Below, piece after piece: positions 1-11,263 of a stretch of 64,000 bases of DNA. Source of the DNA: Brachypterus glaber. Taxonomy: Eukaryota; Arthropoda; Insecta; Coleoptera; Kateretidae. The first letter of the stretch is position 1. Every line of letters begins with the position of its first letter. The DNA lies in assembly GCA_958510825.1 (NCBI GenBank), contig OY294044.1:102338893-102402892 (forward strand), in the 5' to 3' direction. Made by a program: the position numbers and the translations under genes. Under the pieces are notes generated by a model. That model made no database searches. It saw only the letters and a program-made list of their open reading frames with translations, and was not told the DNA's origin.

Positions 1-5
1 GTATT

Positions 6-2342
6 ATGGACAACCGTAGGCAGTTGCAATACGATAGGCTAAAGCGAGTTCAAAAGGCAGCAGTGGCCGCTCAAAAAGATATCACAAAACAGCAACATTT
101 TAAAATTTGTTATCAACAGCTGGATGTGACTTATAAGCAATGGCATAAGCTGGCTGATGACATACTCGCTTTCGTCATATCAGATCCTGGACGTACGGAT
201 GCTATCCGAAAAACGGATATAGCTAAAGAAAAGGAAGCTGCTACGGTGATTGATGAAATGTTTTGGCAGATCCAAGGTATTTATGTACAATTATTTGGAA
301 GTTCTTCAAATGCTACGACTTCAAATGTCAAGCTTCAAAAGTTGAATTTAAAACCTTTTAGCGGAAAATTTCCAGACTGGCAAACTTTTATAGATTTGTA
401 TGATTCTGCTATACATACAAATCCCCAACTCTCAGACATTGAAAAATTTTCTCATTTACATTTATTATTAACTTCGGAACCACTTAGCATTATTAAGTGT
501 GTTCAATTATCGGGAAGTAACTACTCTGTAGCTTATAATCAGCTGCGTCAGAGGTATGACAATAAACGATTATTGGCTAATACGCACTGGCAGGCAATAT
601 GTCAACTGCCAAACATCTCTGACACATCATCAGCCTTGATTATTTTCCTGAATACTCTTGTCGAAAATTTAGCGGCACTCGGGGCCTTGGGTCTTCCAAC
701 AAACGAGTGGAGCTTTATTCTTGTAGATATGGTGTACAAACGTATTCCAAAAAATCTTTGTGCTAAGTTTGAGGAACAAAATAAAAAGAATGGTTTTCCC
801 ACATTTGACGAATTAAAACTGTTTTTGACAGCACATGCTAAGGCTTTAGAAACTGTTGAGGCTTTATCTTCTAAAAAAGCACCAATCAACAATGTTCAAA
901 AGCCAGTATCAAAACATGTTAAGTTAGATTCATATAATAATTCTTCTTTTGTGACAAATACTGATATTTTATCTTGCCCTGTTTGCAAGTCAAATCATCA
1001 TGTTTCTCAGTGTAGGTCGTTTTTATCAGAAGCTCCAAAAAAGAGATATGAAATTGCTAAACAGCATAGGTTATGTGTCAATTGTCTTAGCCGTTCACAC
1101 AACTTTAAGTTTTGCAATTCTACTCATTTATGCAAAATATGTAAAAAGCGACATCATTCCACTTTACATTTTGACAAGCCAAATAACAAGGCAATTAAAG
1201 TAAATTTATCACATTCTGGTAAAAATAACGTAACCCCTCCCTTATCGGTCCAAACGGCCGGTACATCGGGACAAAACTACGTAGAAAATAATGACTCTAG
1301 CGTCGAGTCTAATGATCCTAACGTTTTTACATCCATAACGATAGTACCAGCGCCAATTTTATTGGCTACTGCTATGGTACACGTAAAGGATGGTCGTGGG
1401 CACTATCAATTAATACGTGCTTTAATTGATAATGGCTCTACTTGTTCATTTATAACAGAAAGATGTTTGAATCGGCTAGGATTACACCGTTCGTCTTTTC
1501 ATAAGACCATAACGGGCATTAATCCTAATTCTCCGGTAACATCCAAGGGCATTACTCAATGCGTAATAAAGCCCACTCAAGCTAAGAATCCTATTCTTAA
1601 TATTGATGCAGTTGTGCTGCCGAATCTTCCTGAACGGTTGCCGGCATGCGCACTCGATACTACCCAATGGCATCACATACGCCAGCTAAATTTAGCAGAT
1701 CCCGAATTTAATAAAGTAAAAGCCGTGGAGCTTTTACTGGGGGCGGAGGTGTTTGCTCAGATTTTGCTCAGCAATAAAGTAGCAGGGGATCTGAGTCAAC
1801 CGGTAGCCATTGAGACAGTTTTCGGATATATACTAATGGGAAAAATATCCTATCCCTCCCCGACAAATTTTGCACTTGTCACATCCATGGAAACCTTTGA
1901 AAAGTCCTTTTGGGAATTAGAGCAGGTACCTCAACAGGAAAAATTAACTCCTGAGGAAAAATGGTGTGAACAACAATATACTGAATCATGTACACGAACA
2001 AACGATGGACGTTACATGGTTGCCCTACCATTCAAAAAAATGGAACCTACGTTTATGGGTGATTCTCGCACAAACGCACTTAAGCGTTTTTTCTCTTTAG
2101 AAAAACGATGCTTGCAAGATGAATCCGTAAAAATATCATATTCTAAAATTATTCAGGAATATTTAGATTCTGGGCACATGGAAGAAGCACCTCCATGTGA
2201 GGCCACTGCACCGCATTATACGGTTCCGCACTTTGCGGTACTAAGGCCGGATAGTAGTACTACCCAGGTACGCATAGTTTTTGATTGCAGTGTTAAAACA
2301 TCAGAGGGCTACTCTCCAAACAGACATAAAACAAATGTTTAG
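6..2342 (+). pseudogene. gag, protease and start of reverse transcriptase of BEL/Pao element
   Basis: The 778-codon frame starts at the first ATG of the window. Residues about 115-260 match the DUF1759 gag family (FSGKFPDWQTF followed by a helical region ending in RQRYDNKRLL). Residues about 324-390 hold three cysteine/histidine knuckles, including CVNCLSRSHNFKFC (CX2CX4HX4C). An aspartic protease of the DUF1758 type follows, with its active-site motif IDNGS and Asp475. From about residue 700 the frame enters the N-terminal part of the Pao-type reverse transcriptase (VRIVFDCS). It then loses homology at the deletion junction near 2320 and ends in an out-of-frame tail. The family makes capsid, processes the polyprotein and copies element RNA in cytoplasmic particles. 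Here gag and protease appear complete, but the polymerase is cut. Confidence 0.9.
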
Positions 2343-5064
2343 GCAAATTCTTATGGATCCGAAGCACCGAAATTATCAACGATTGCTTTGGAGATTTCAT
2401 CCCCAACAACCAGTAAAAGAATACCGACTTACAACGGTAGCTTTTGGTAATACTTCCTCTCCCTTTCTAGCATTACGCACTATTAAACAGTTAGTAACAG
2501 ATGAGGGTAAAGATTTTCCTATGGCATCAAAAGCTCTAGAAGAAGATACCTTTGTTGATGACATTATCTCAGGGGCTGACAACCTAGAGCTAGCACAGGT
2601 GCTTTGTCTTCAGCTAACTGAACTTTTACAAAAAGGAAAGTTTGAATTGAGGAAGTGGGCGAGCAATTCTCCAAATTTATTGAAAGATACCCCTGTCGAT
2701 CATCGACAGCATATATCATTTGATTCTGAAGAAGATTCATATCTTAAAATTTTGGGACTTCAATGGACTCCACATACAGATTTTTTCTCTTTTCGGGTGA
2801 AGGCTTTAGAGTCTACACCAACTAAGCGTTCTATACTATCGGATATTGCGCGTATTTGGGATCCACTTGGATATCTCAGTCCAATAACCTTTGTAGCCAA
2901 GCATTTAATACAGCATTTATGGTCACTAGGTTGTGATTGGGACCAGCCACTTCCCAATGAAGTGGTAACAAAGTGGTTACAATTTAAATCTGAATTGCAC
3001 ATGTTAGCAGATTTAAAAATTTCCCGTTTCCTTGATATAAAAAACGCCAGTGGTTTAGAATTGCATGGCTTTTGTGACAGTTCTGAGAAGGGCTATTGTG
3101 CTATAATTTTCTTTCGAAAACCTCTGCCAGATGGAAAGTTTGAAGTTTCCTTAATCTGTGCAAAGTCAAAAGTTGCTACTTTAAAGAAATTATCAATACC
3201 CCGCTTGGAATTGTGCGCTGCTGTTTTATTAAGTAATTTAATAAAGTTTGTTCTTAACACTTATAAAAACAGCATTACTTTTCATAAAACATATGCTTGG
3301 TCAGATTCCATGGTAGCCTTATCATGGATTAAGGCTCCGCCCCATCGTTGGAAAACATTCGTCGCAAATCGCGTTAGCCACATCCAAGATTTGGTACCAC
3401 CAGATTGTTGGTATCATGTTAAGTCTGCGGACAACGTGGCTGACCATGGTTCACGTGGGCTTTTTCCCAGCGAGCTTATGCAGTGTACCCAATGGTGGGC
3501 GGGACCAGAATTCTTGTCTACCTCCCTGGATCTTGATACGGATAGTTTTACACCCGTTACGTCTCCAGATGAGGCCAAGATTATATCCCTAGTTTTAATA
3601 GAGACTGATCAATTTATTGATACCCTATTAAACAAATATTCTAGATTATCACGTCTAATACGTGTTGTCTCATATATTCTTCGTTTTGGTTTCAATTTAC
3701 GTAATCCTAATCAAAAGGTTACTACTGCTTTAGTTGCAAATGATTTACAAGTGTCCTTAATGACTTTGGTTAAAATTGTTCAACACCAATATTTTAAGGA
3801 AGATATTGTACGTATCGAGCAACAAAAGCCGGTTAATAAAACTTTACGTAAATTAAATCCTTTCATAGACCCACAAGGAGTTTTACGAGTAGGCGGTAGG
3901 CTAAAAAATGCACATCTGCCGTTTGAAAGTAAACATCCCGCATTATTACCTCGTACTCATCGATTGACTTACCTCAATATCGAGGATATGCATGTTAGGC
4001 ATATGCATCCTGGGATTCAAACCTTACAGTTTTTATTGAATCAACAGTTTTGGATATTATCCGCCAAGCGGGCCATAAAATCTGTTGTTTCAAAGTGTCA
4101 CAAGTGCTTTAGGGTTAAGCCAAACACTATCCAACCTAGGATGGGTGACCTACCGAGCTTTAGGATAAGTCAGTTGAAAGCTTTCCAAAGCTGTGGCGTG
4201 GACTATTGTGGTCCATTCAATATAAGCATGGGACGAGTACGTGGTGCAAAAACTTACAAAGCTTGGATTTGTGTGTTCGTGTGCTCGACCACAAAAGCTA
4301 TACACTTAGAGTTGGTGTCCTCACTTTCTTCTGAGTCCTTTTTGGCTGCTCTTCGTCGTTTCATTTCTAGACGTGGACGCTGTAATCACATTTTCTCTGA
4401 TCAAGGTACAAATTTTGTTAGTGCCGCGCGCCAATTAGATGAGTTGATGCAGCATGTCACTGAAACTGAATCGATAAAGTGGTCATTTAATCCCCCTTCA
4501 GCCCCACATTTTGGTGGTCTGTTTGAATCTGGTGTTAAGTCGGTAAAAACTCATTTTTATAGAGTAGTTGGTTTACAACGACTGACATATGAGGAATTCT
4601 CAACCTTCTTAGTTCAAATAGAAGCCTTATTGAACTCGAGACCTCTTTGTCCAGTTAGCTCTGACCCAAATGATTTATCGGTCTTAACTCCCGGACATTT
4701 TCTTACCCTGAACTCACTCTCTGCCCCGCCAGAGCCTGATCTACAAGACTTGCCTCTTAATCGTCTAAATAGGTGGCAGCTCATTCAACGTATGCATCAG
4801 GACTACTGGGCCAGGTATCATTCCGAATATTTATGTACTTTACAGCAAAGAGTTAAATGGAATGAACCCTCTAAACCGATAGAACTTGGTTCTATGGTGC
4901 TGATAAAGAACGATTTACAGCCCCCTCTTCGTTGGTCGATAGGTCGTGTAATAGAGTTATTTCCAGGTGCTGATGGTGTGATCCGAGTAGTAAATGTCCG
5001 TACAGCTCAAGGTGTCCTAAAGAGGCCCTTAGTAAAATTATGTATATTACCTATGTGTTGTTAA
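2320..5064 (+). pseudogene. pol C-terminal part: reverse transcriptase, RNase H, integrase
   Basis: The frame is open from 2281, but only codons from about 2320 (TDIKQMFRQI) belong to pol; earlier codons are the wrong frame of the upstream part. The polymerase box is FVDD, with Asp codons at 2557 and 2560. RNase H motifs follow (GFCDSSEKGY near 3065, AWSDSM near 3295). Integrase shows a zinc site (HVRHMHPG near 3990, CHKC near 4095) and a catalytic triad: Asp641 in GVDYCGPF, Asp707 in SDQGTNF and Glu749 in GLFESGVK. The C-terminus (GSMVLIKNDLQPPLRW) is the DUF5641 region usual for BEL/Pao. Integrase and DUF5641 look full length. The 5' polymerase fingers region is missing. Confidence 0.9.
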
Positions 5065-5099
5065 AACACTCTAATTTTGTGTGTTTTGGTGGGCGGTAA

Positions 5100-5720
5100 T
5101 GTTACAACCACATTTCTGTGTTTGTATTTATTTTTTATTTGGGTTTTATTATACATAATTTCATTTAATTTCTTTACTTAGTTATAATTCAAAAATAATA
5201 TTTTGTTTTAAATTAATTGTATTTTTGTAAGTAACGCGCTGAAAACCTCCTAGCTTTTCTGCGCGAGTTCGGGTAGGTTGCCTTCCGGACCAGCAGTCGC
5301 AATTTGACGCTCGAGAACGATTGATGCGTGTCAATAAAAATATACTCAAATCAGCTGACGAATATACCACGCCGCGGGCATTCGTTAGAATTTACCATAT
5401 TTACGGCTGCAAACTATAGAAATAAGTTCCATATACACATATGTATTTAAATAATTAGTAGTGTATACCTACACTGGTCAAACAAACTTAAATTCGCGTA
5501 CATCAGTTTCCAATTATGTGGTGTCTCCTGTGAAGAAATGGCGGTCATGACCTGTCGTGCTGAATGCTGTAGCTAAGGTAAGATTACCATATATATTATT
5601 GGAACTGTCGTTTTGTCTTTAATATTCTTTTCAATCATTAATACCTATTCGCAGTCCACTTAATTAATATCATAAAGGCGATGTTACGGAGGCAATCCCA
5701 TATCACCGAATGGGACCTTT
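5100..5720 (+). repeat. 3' LTR of the BEL/Pao element (right border approximate)
   Basis: The LTR begins TGTTACAACC directly after a purine-rich GGTGGGCGGTAA tract that can serve as polypurine tract, 35 bases past the pol stop codon. A GC-richer block at 5235-5345 (ACGCGCTGAAAACC and onward) ends in AATAAA near 5333, a plausible poly(A) signal. The terminal CA cannot be fixed without the 5' LTR; candidates lie between 5650 and 5740. Confidence 0.65.
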
Positions 5721-5887
5721 CGACGTCACACAAAAGTATATAATATATAATATATCTTAATTATTTAAAAATATTAATTCCTTTTAAGATAAAATGTTAA
5801 CGTATTGAATACAATTTTGGGACAAAATACCTGTAAATATATTTGTTGTATTATTAATTTTATGTGGGCCTATTCCTTTATTTCAAG
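5721..5887. other. AT-rich spacer
   Basis: Short stretch between the BEL LTR and the next element. No reading frame or repeat structure is visible. Confidence 0.4.
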
Positions 5888-5895
5888 ATAATAAG

Positions 5896-7010
5896 CAGTA
5901 CCCGGCGTATTTCTAGTTATATTCCAGTCTTCAGGTCAATAAAAGATTCTTTACCTGGAAATAATTCAGGGAGTTTTGATTTTCGGTTTATTGGATAGAG
6001 TTTAAGGTCGCAAATAAAAAACAAAATTGCGACTTTGAACTCAATTGGAACTGTCATTTTTTTAACATATTTTACACAAAAAATGGGTTTTTTAAAATAT
6101 CTGAAGATCGGTGCATCCTAGGACAAAATATGTCCTGTATAAAAATAAAGAGGTCCTTTACATTTTTTGTTCCATTTTTTGTTTTATGTATTTTTTTGTA
6201 CGACTTATACGCTAATTCGCGGCACCGCCTGAAACATTACACTATAGGTTTTTAGATTTTTATTTTTATTTTTAGTTAGGCATGCACCTTAGAACATTTG
6301 GGGCCAAAATTTAAAAAAAAAACCTATCTGGCGCTTTCTTTATAATTTACGCAAAATTACAAATTTTAAAATAATTCACTCATTTCTGCCCCATTATTTC
6401 GAGTAAATGCACAGGCTTGCATAAGCAGACATAACGCATAATAACATAGTGACATAATTTGCATAAGGCATATGACATAAGACTGTTGGCGGTCCTAATA
6501 CATAAGCGCATAAGATTGGTCAATAGACGATAGAAGAAGTAGAGGACGAACATATGCAAATTATGTCATTATGTATTATGCGTTATGTTTTGTTATGCAA
6601 GTCTGTGGATAAGCCCTAAACTGATTTTTGATTGAAATTCACCATTGTATTAAGCATAAAAAACCTTCCTAACCGAGACATAAAGAAAAATTAAGGTTTT
6701 TCGAAAACACAAAACTATAAATCTAAAAACCTACTAATGTTTGGTCCTCTTTATTTTCACATTTCACGTTTTTTGTCGTAGGTTGCACCGATCTTGAGGT
6801 ATTTTGAAAAATCCGTTTTTTTTTTGTGAAAAATAAGTTAAAAAAATGACAGTTCCAAATCGACTTTGAACGTCGTAAAATAGTTTTTTTTATTTGCAGC
6901 CTTAAACCCTAACCAATAAACCGAAACTCAAAACTCCCTAAATTACTTCCAGGTAAAGCCTTTTTTTTGACCTAAAGACTGGACTATAAATGGAAATACG
7001 CCGGGTACTG
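5896..7010. mobile_element. hAT-like foldback element with 8-bp target duplication
   Basis: The two ends are inverted copies starting CAGTACCCGGCGTATTTC. Similarity continues inward for roughly 290 bases on each arm (for example CTTTACCTGGAA and GGAACTGTCA against TGACAGTTCC). ATAATAAG is present at 5888-5895 and again at 7011-7018, flanking the tips exactly. An 8-bp duplication and CAG-type tips are hallmarks of the hAT superfamily. No transposase frame is present, so the element is non-autonomous. Its middle contains a second, unrelated inverted-repeat element. Confidence 0.85.
6403..6615. mobile_element. Nested MITE related to the copies at 44134 and 54480
   Basis: The left side contains CACAGGCTTGCATAA and the right side ends TTATGCAAGTCTGTGGATAAGCCC. 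This mirrors the tip GGGCATATCCACAGG and the CATAACA block of the two better copies. The outer left tip is missing. Internal inverted blocks (CATAACGCATAATAACATA against TATGTATTATGCGTTATG) keep the hairpin form. Confidence 0.65.
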
Positions 7011-7259
7011 ATAATAAGTCCTGTGTAATCAAATTCTTGCTTTAAAAATCATACCGTTCTTGTAGATTTAAAAAGACAGGTTTATTTGGACTGTGTTAAC
7101 CCGCATTGTGAAATGGCAGTACTTAGGTTGCTAAAGATTTTACTCAATATCTTATAAACCAGTTAAATTAAAGATTATAAATATTGTACATCTTTTGATA
7201 CATAAACACATGAAGTAAATTATTAATTTTAAATGTTTCAGTCAAACAATGCTTATTAG

Positions 7260-7569
7260 GGAAAAATTGTTAAAACAACTCATCTCACAATGTACTTAAG
7301 AGCTAGCAAATATTTTTAAGTTTAAGCTATTTTCTTTCGGCTAAATTAGGCTAGCCTGGTTCTTAAGTGCCCACAATATATCCGGACAGACCAACCGACC
7401 TGTCGACCGACCGACAATTTTTTTTCACTCAACATTGATTTATATCGACATCAAACGTCAAAAAACGCAAAAATACTCAAAAAAAAATTTAAAATTTTTG
7501 CACAAATACAAGGCTTTTCCAAAATTTTGAGAATGTTTAAAATGGGAAAGAAAAATAGTTGGTTTATAT
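7260..7569. other. AT-rich DNA with a degraded CTGTC/GACAG repeat fragment
   Basis: At 7383-7425 a run of CGGACAGACCAACCGACCTG type is followed by a block like ATATCGACATCAAACGTCAA. Together they resemble the dispersed GACAGACAG repeat at 21600 and 34165. No gene is visible. Confidence 0.4.
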
Positions 7570-7812
7570 TTCTGTGGCTTGATTCTAAACGGGCCAATGT
7601 CAAAAAATTTAAAAGTCAAATCTTTGCCGTTTTAGCAGTTTAAGAAAGGTTTATTAAAAAAAGACGTCGGCCCTTGTCGCTTAAAGTCTACATTTATCTC
7701 ACAAGCACTGACATTGGCTTTTCGAGGTTATATAGATCTGAAAAAAATTAGTCTGGCGGTATAACTCAAAATACGGAAAAAGTGACAATGGCCCTTTTAG
7801 AACCAAGCCACA
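7570..7812. repeat. Small foldback element
   Basis: The left arm TGTGGCTTGATTCTAAACGG is mirrored by CCCTTTTAGAACCAAGCCACA at the right, with more diverged pairing inward (GCCAATGTCA against TGACAATGGC). The length is near 240 bases. No reading frame is present. Confidence 0.6.
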
Positions 7813-8019
7813 TATTTAATTATTCATCTGGTTGCCACAACCGGGTCGTTTTTTCAGTGTTAGATTTAGATACAGCTATTTTCGTAGTTTCACTTAATTA
7901 TTTGGCTGTCCAAGGGGTAAAAACAGTTTAAAAATGCATTTGAAATATTATTATGACAGGTCTAATTTTTTTTAATTTATCATTAAATATGAGTTTTTAG
8001 GGTGCCTTCTTTTAGCGCC

Positions 8020-8520
8020 TTTTTTGAACTTATAGCTTCAAAAAGAACAGGATCCAGAACCTGGTAATTTGAAATGGCCTTAAAAGGCATATCGACACTC
8101 CCATGCAACAAGGTTGTAACTCAAGTTAGACCTATTTTGAGTTATTCTCATAAGTAAATCCCTTGAAAAAAGACACACATGGTGGTACTACTCAGATTAC
8201 TCCACAGGCCATTTTAACCAAAAGTTTACCTAAAAACACTAAAGCAAGAAATTCTAAACTCGAATATTATCAGAAACAAACAATAAATAAACAATAAATA
8301 CTTATACAGTTTAATAGAGAATTTTATAAGCTTTCAAATGATGTATCACATGCCTTCCTTTTCCACTTCAATCATTTCCCACCCTTAAATAACAAAAAAA
8401 TATATTTTAGAAATTTAGCTGTCATGAAAAATGACAATATATGAGTTACGGCTTTGTTGCTTGGGGGTATCGATATGTAAAATTCAGCTAAGAGAAAATA
8501 ATTTGGGTTAAATCATAATT
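8020..8520. repeat. Diverged repeat related to foldback at 23767-24430
   Basis: The blocks GGATCCAGAACCTGG, GGCCTTAAAAGGCATAT and CAGCTAAGAGAAAATAAT correspond in order to GATCCAGGACCTGG, CTTTAAGGCATAT and CAGCTGGGAGAAAATAAT near 24310-24400. No coding potential. Confidence 0.45.
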
Positions 8521-8851
8521 GCATAACACAGTCCATTTTAGATTGATTTATCATTTTTGACACATCACTTATTTACTCCTGTTAAACCTAACTTTAAGTC
8601 AAGACCTGTCTTGTTTACATTTTCATTAATTTTATTTGGGTTTTTGCAATTTTCAGTCATTAGCGAAAGTTTATAATTAGTTAATATAAATTAATTAAAG
8701 TTAAAATTTTAAACTTAAAAAGAAAATTTTAATTAAAATGAAAATAAGATCTATATTTAGAAATCTGCAAACTGTCAAACTTTATGCGGGAAAAAAATAT
8801 ATTTCTATTTTAAATAAAGTTTGTCTTTCGATTTCATTTTCTATTTGATTA

Positions 8852-9261
8852 TACACAGCGTGTCAAAAGTCCACCCACCCTTTAACTTTTGAAAGGCTTG
8901 AATATCAACTTCAAACTTGGAACACGTTAATAAAATAAGCCAAGTAATTTTTTGGTAAATATTTGATGTGCTTAGGTGGCACAATGGAGACAGGGGGCAA
9001 GGGGGAATATTTTTTTTTAATTTTTTGGTAAATATTTGATGTGCTTAGGTGGCAATAAAATAAGCCAAGTAATTTTTTGGTAAATATTTGATGTGCTTAG
9101 GTGGCACAATGGAGACAGGGGGCAAGGGGGAACATTTTTTTTTAAATGAAGAGGAGGGTCGTTTGGTTGTAAGCATACCAAATACCAAAAAATCATTTGA
9201 GTTATGTAATTTATGTGTTTTAAATTTCAAGTTGATATGTTTATGTTTATTTTTAATCTCG
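8852..9261. mobile_element. CACAGCGTGTCAAAAGTCC-ended element with internal duplication
   Basis: The left tip TATACACAGCGTGTCAAAAG is the inverse of the tip at 25622. A block beginning AATAAAATAAGCCAAGTAAT and including CAATGGAGACAGGGGGCAAG occurs at about 8930-9019 and again at 9053-9140, with a partial third copy between. The right end is replaced by a SINE. No gene is present. Confidence 0.6.
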
Positions 9262-9499
9262 TACTATTCTACTTAATTAAGCATCCCCTAAGTCCAGGGC
9301 TTGTGTGGGCTATTAGTAGAGGGAACCACCGGCTTTAATTGACTTTCAAACCAATATATCTAGGGAGTGCGCCTTCGCCAAATTTCAATTATTAATTAAC
9401 TGAAAAAGGCAATCGGCGCCAGTGAGGTTTGAACTCACGATCATTAGCTCAGTGTCAATGCTATATCAATGCCTTAGACCGCTGAGCTAATCTCCTACC
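9262..9499 (-). mobile_element. tRNA-derived SINE, family 1, minus copy
   Basis: Read on the minus strand, a tRNA-like head has an A box (TAGCTCAGCGG, plus 9479-9489) and a B box (AGTTCAAACCT, plus 9425-9435), followed by CACTGGCGCC. The body (CAGTTAATTAATAATTGAAA, then GCCGGTGGTTCCCTCT and GGGGATGCTTAATTAAG) is shared with the copy at 11264. RNA polymerase III transcription from the internal boxes is inferred from SINE biology. The acceptor stem does not pair well, so this is not read as a working tRNA gene. Confidence 0.8.
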
Positions 9500-9735
9500 A
9501 AATATCTTAAGCCGTTCTAAAGTTAAAGAAGGGGCGCAATTTTGACAAGCTCTGTATTTTATTCTCTCAAATCTTACAAAACAGCTTAACTTGACTACCC
9601 TGTAAGTTTAGTTTTTTGTTACGCAGGCTACTTAAACACAGAGAAATGATTACTAAAAACAAATAGATAATATTCAGACAAGTCTACCCCCAAATTCTAA
9701 AAACATTTCTTTTTAAACATTTTTTCTTATACCTA
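9500..9735. other. Anonymous AT-rich spacer
   Basis: No reading frame, repeat arm or RNA gene is visible between the SINE and the next foldback. Confidence 0.35.
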
Positions 9736-10909
9736 CACGGTATATTTGAAATAGGGTCCAAAATTTTAAGGGGTGATTCTACATCATAAAATATGACAAA
9801 AACTTCCTATAAACATACGTCTAAATATGCGTCGTAAGAGATCTAAGCACCTTTGAAAGTAGCTAAAAAAATCGATTTTTATTTAGTAACTCAGGAACCC
9901 TTTAAGATATATCAACGTCAACTAATCCTACCAAGGCCCGTTTTTATGTGTTATTTTCATGTACTTATTTCAACCAGGGGTGTGCAAAACGGGGGGGGGG
10001 GGGCTTATCAGTTTTTTATCCCAAACTTTTTTCTGTGTAACTTTTTTGCAATTTTATTTTTGAAATATGATTCCTCAGGTCAAAATACATAAAAAAGGTA
10101 CTCTTGTTGTAATACTGTAGGATTAACCGTTTTCGAGAAAAATTCATTTGAAGGTGAAATTCCACGGTTCGAGGACGAAAAATTAAATACTTAAATGTTG
10201 AAAACCAAAATTTTAATGATGCAGGGCGAATAAACATTAAAAACTAAGAAAAAAACCTCATATACAGGTACTTCCTAAAATCAATCCTAATGGAGCTATG
10301 GTCTACTAAATATGCACCATTTTTAAAGGGCTATGGTAGCTTTAAAAGAGTTTTTTCGACCTAAATGTATGGAAACTTTTTTTCTTAGTTTTTGATGTAG
10401 AATAACATTGCATCATTAAAATTTTGGTTTTCGACATTTTAGTATTTAATTTTTCGTCCTCGAACCGTAAAATTTCACCTTCAAATGAACTTTTCTCGAA
10501 AACGGTTAATCCTACAGTATTACAACAAGAGTACCTTTTTTATGTATTTTGACCTGAGGAATCATATTTCAAAAATAAAATTGCAAAAAAGTTACACAGA
10601 AAAAAGTTTGGGACAAAAAACTGATAAGCCCCCCCCCCCCCCGTTTTGCACACCCCTGGTTTAAATAAGTACGTGAAAATGACATACAAAGATGGGCCTT
10701 ATTAGGATTAATTCACGTGCAAAACCTCGTTAACATATCTCAAAGGGTTCCTGAGTTATTAAATAAAAACCGATTTTTTTAGCCAATTTCAAAGGCGCGT
10801 AGCTCCCTTATGACGCATTTTTAGACATATGTTTATAGGAACTTTTTGTCATATTTTATCATGTAGAATCACCTGTTAAAATTTCCTACCCTATTTCAAA
10901 TACACCCTG
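9736..10909. mobile_element. 1174-bp foldback element, copy A
   Basis: A near-complete palindrome flanked by TA on both sides, with tips CACGGTATATTTGAAATAG and (inverse) CAGGGTGTATTTGAAATAG. Each arm is roughly 570 bases and carries, from the outside inward, blocks resembling GGTGATTCTACATCATAAAA, TTCCTATAAACATA, AACTCAGGAACCCTTT, a poly-G run, TGTGTAACTTTTTTGCAATT and AATACTGTAGGATTAACCG. The G run and the matching C run at about 10630 are the main length differences between copies. There is no transposase. TA flanks and long TIRs suggest a mariner-type mobilisation, inferred from the element at 34518. Confidence 0.88.
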
Positions 10910-10912
10910 TAG

Positions 10913-11263
10913 TCTCCCAAAAATTGGCTGTTTTTAAAGCGCCATATAGCTTTAAAATCGATTTTTCGAACTTCAAATTATTAGTAGTATTACAACAAGA
11001 GTACCTTTTTTTGTATTTTGACCTGAGGAATCATATTCCAAAAACAAAATTACAAAAAAGTTACATAGAAAAAAGTTTTCATATTCCAAAAACAAAATTA
11101 CAAAAAAGTTACACAGAAAAAAGTTTTGGACAAAAAACTGATAAGGCCCTTCCGTTTCTCACACATGAAAATAACATAGGAAAATGGGCCTTATTAAGAT
11201 TTGTTCACGTGCAAAACCTCGCTTCCTGAGTTATATAAAAACCGATTTTTTTAGCCACATTTA
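10913..11263. mobile_element. Partial foldback arm (copy D), truncated by SINE
   Basis: One right arm of the 1174-bp family is recognisable from TAGTATTACAACAAGAGTACC to AAAACCGATTTTTTTAGCCA. A block of about 50 bases (CATATTCCAAAAACAAAATT onward) is duplicated in tandem at 11030-11130. The outer end is cut at about 11263, where the SINE head begins. Confidence 0.7.

Larger units (their letters stand above)
1..5720 (+). mobile_element. BEL/Pao LTR retrotransposon, 5' end outside window
   Basis: The element reads gag, protease, reverse transcriptase, RNase H, integrase and 3' LTR, the order of BEL/Pao elements. The window opens five bases before the gag start codon, so the 5' LTR and primer site lie outside. 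The coding part is split into two frames by a deletion in reverse transcriptase near 2320, so this copy is dead on its own. The protease, RNase H and integrase regions otherwise look undamaged, which suggests a fairly recent inactivation. The right border is only approximate because no second LTR is present for comparison. Confidence 0.93.

Noticed and set aside
602..892. 96-codon minus-strand frame
   Set aside because: Antisense shadow of the BEL gag frame, with no motif of its own.
9421..9499. Functional tRNA gene on the minus strand
   Set aside because: A and B boxes are good, but the acceptor ends do not pair and the same head plus body recurs at 11264, so it is a SINE.
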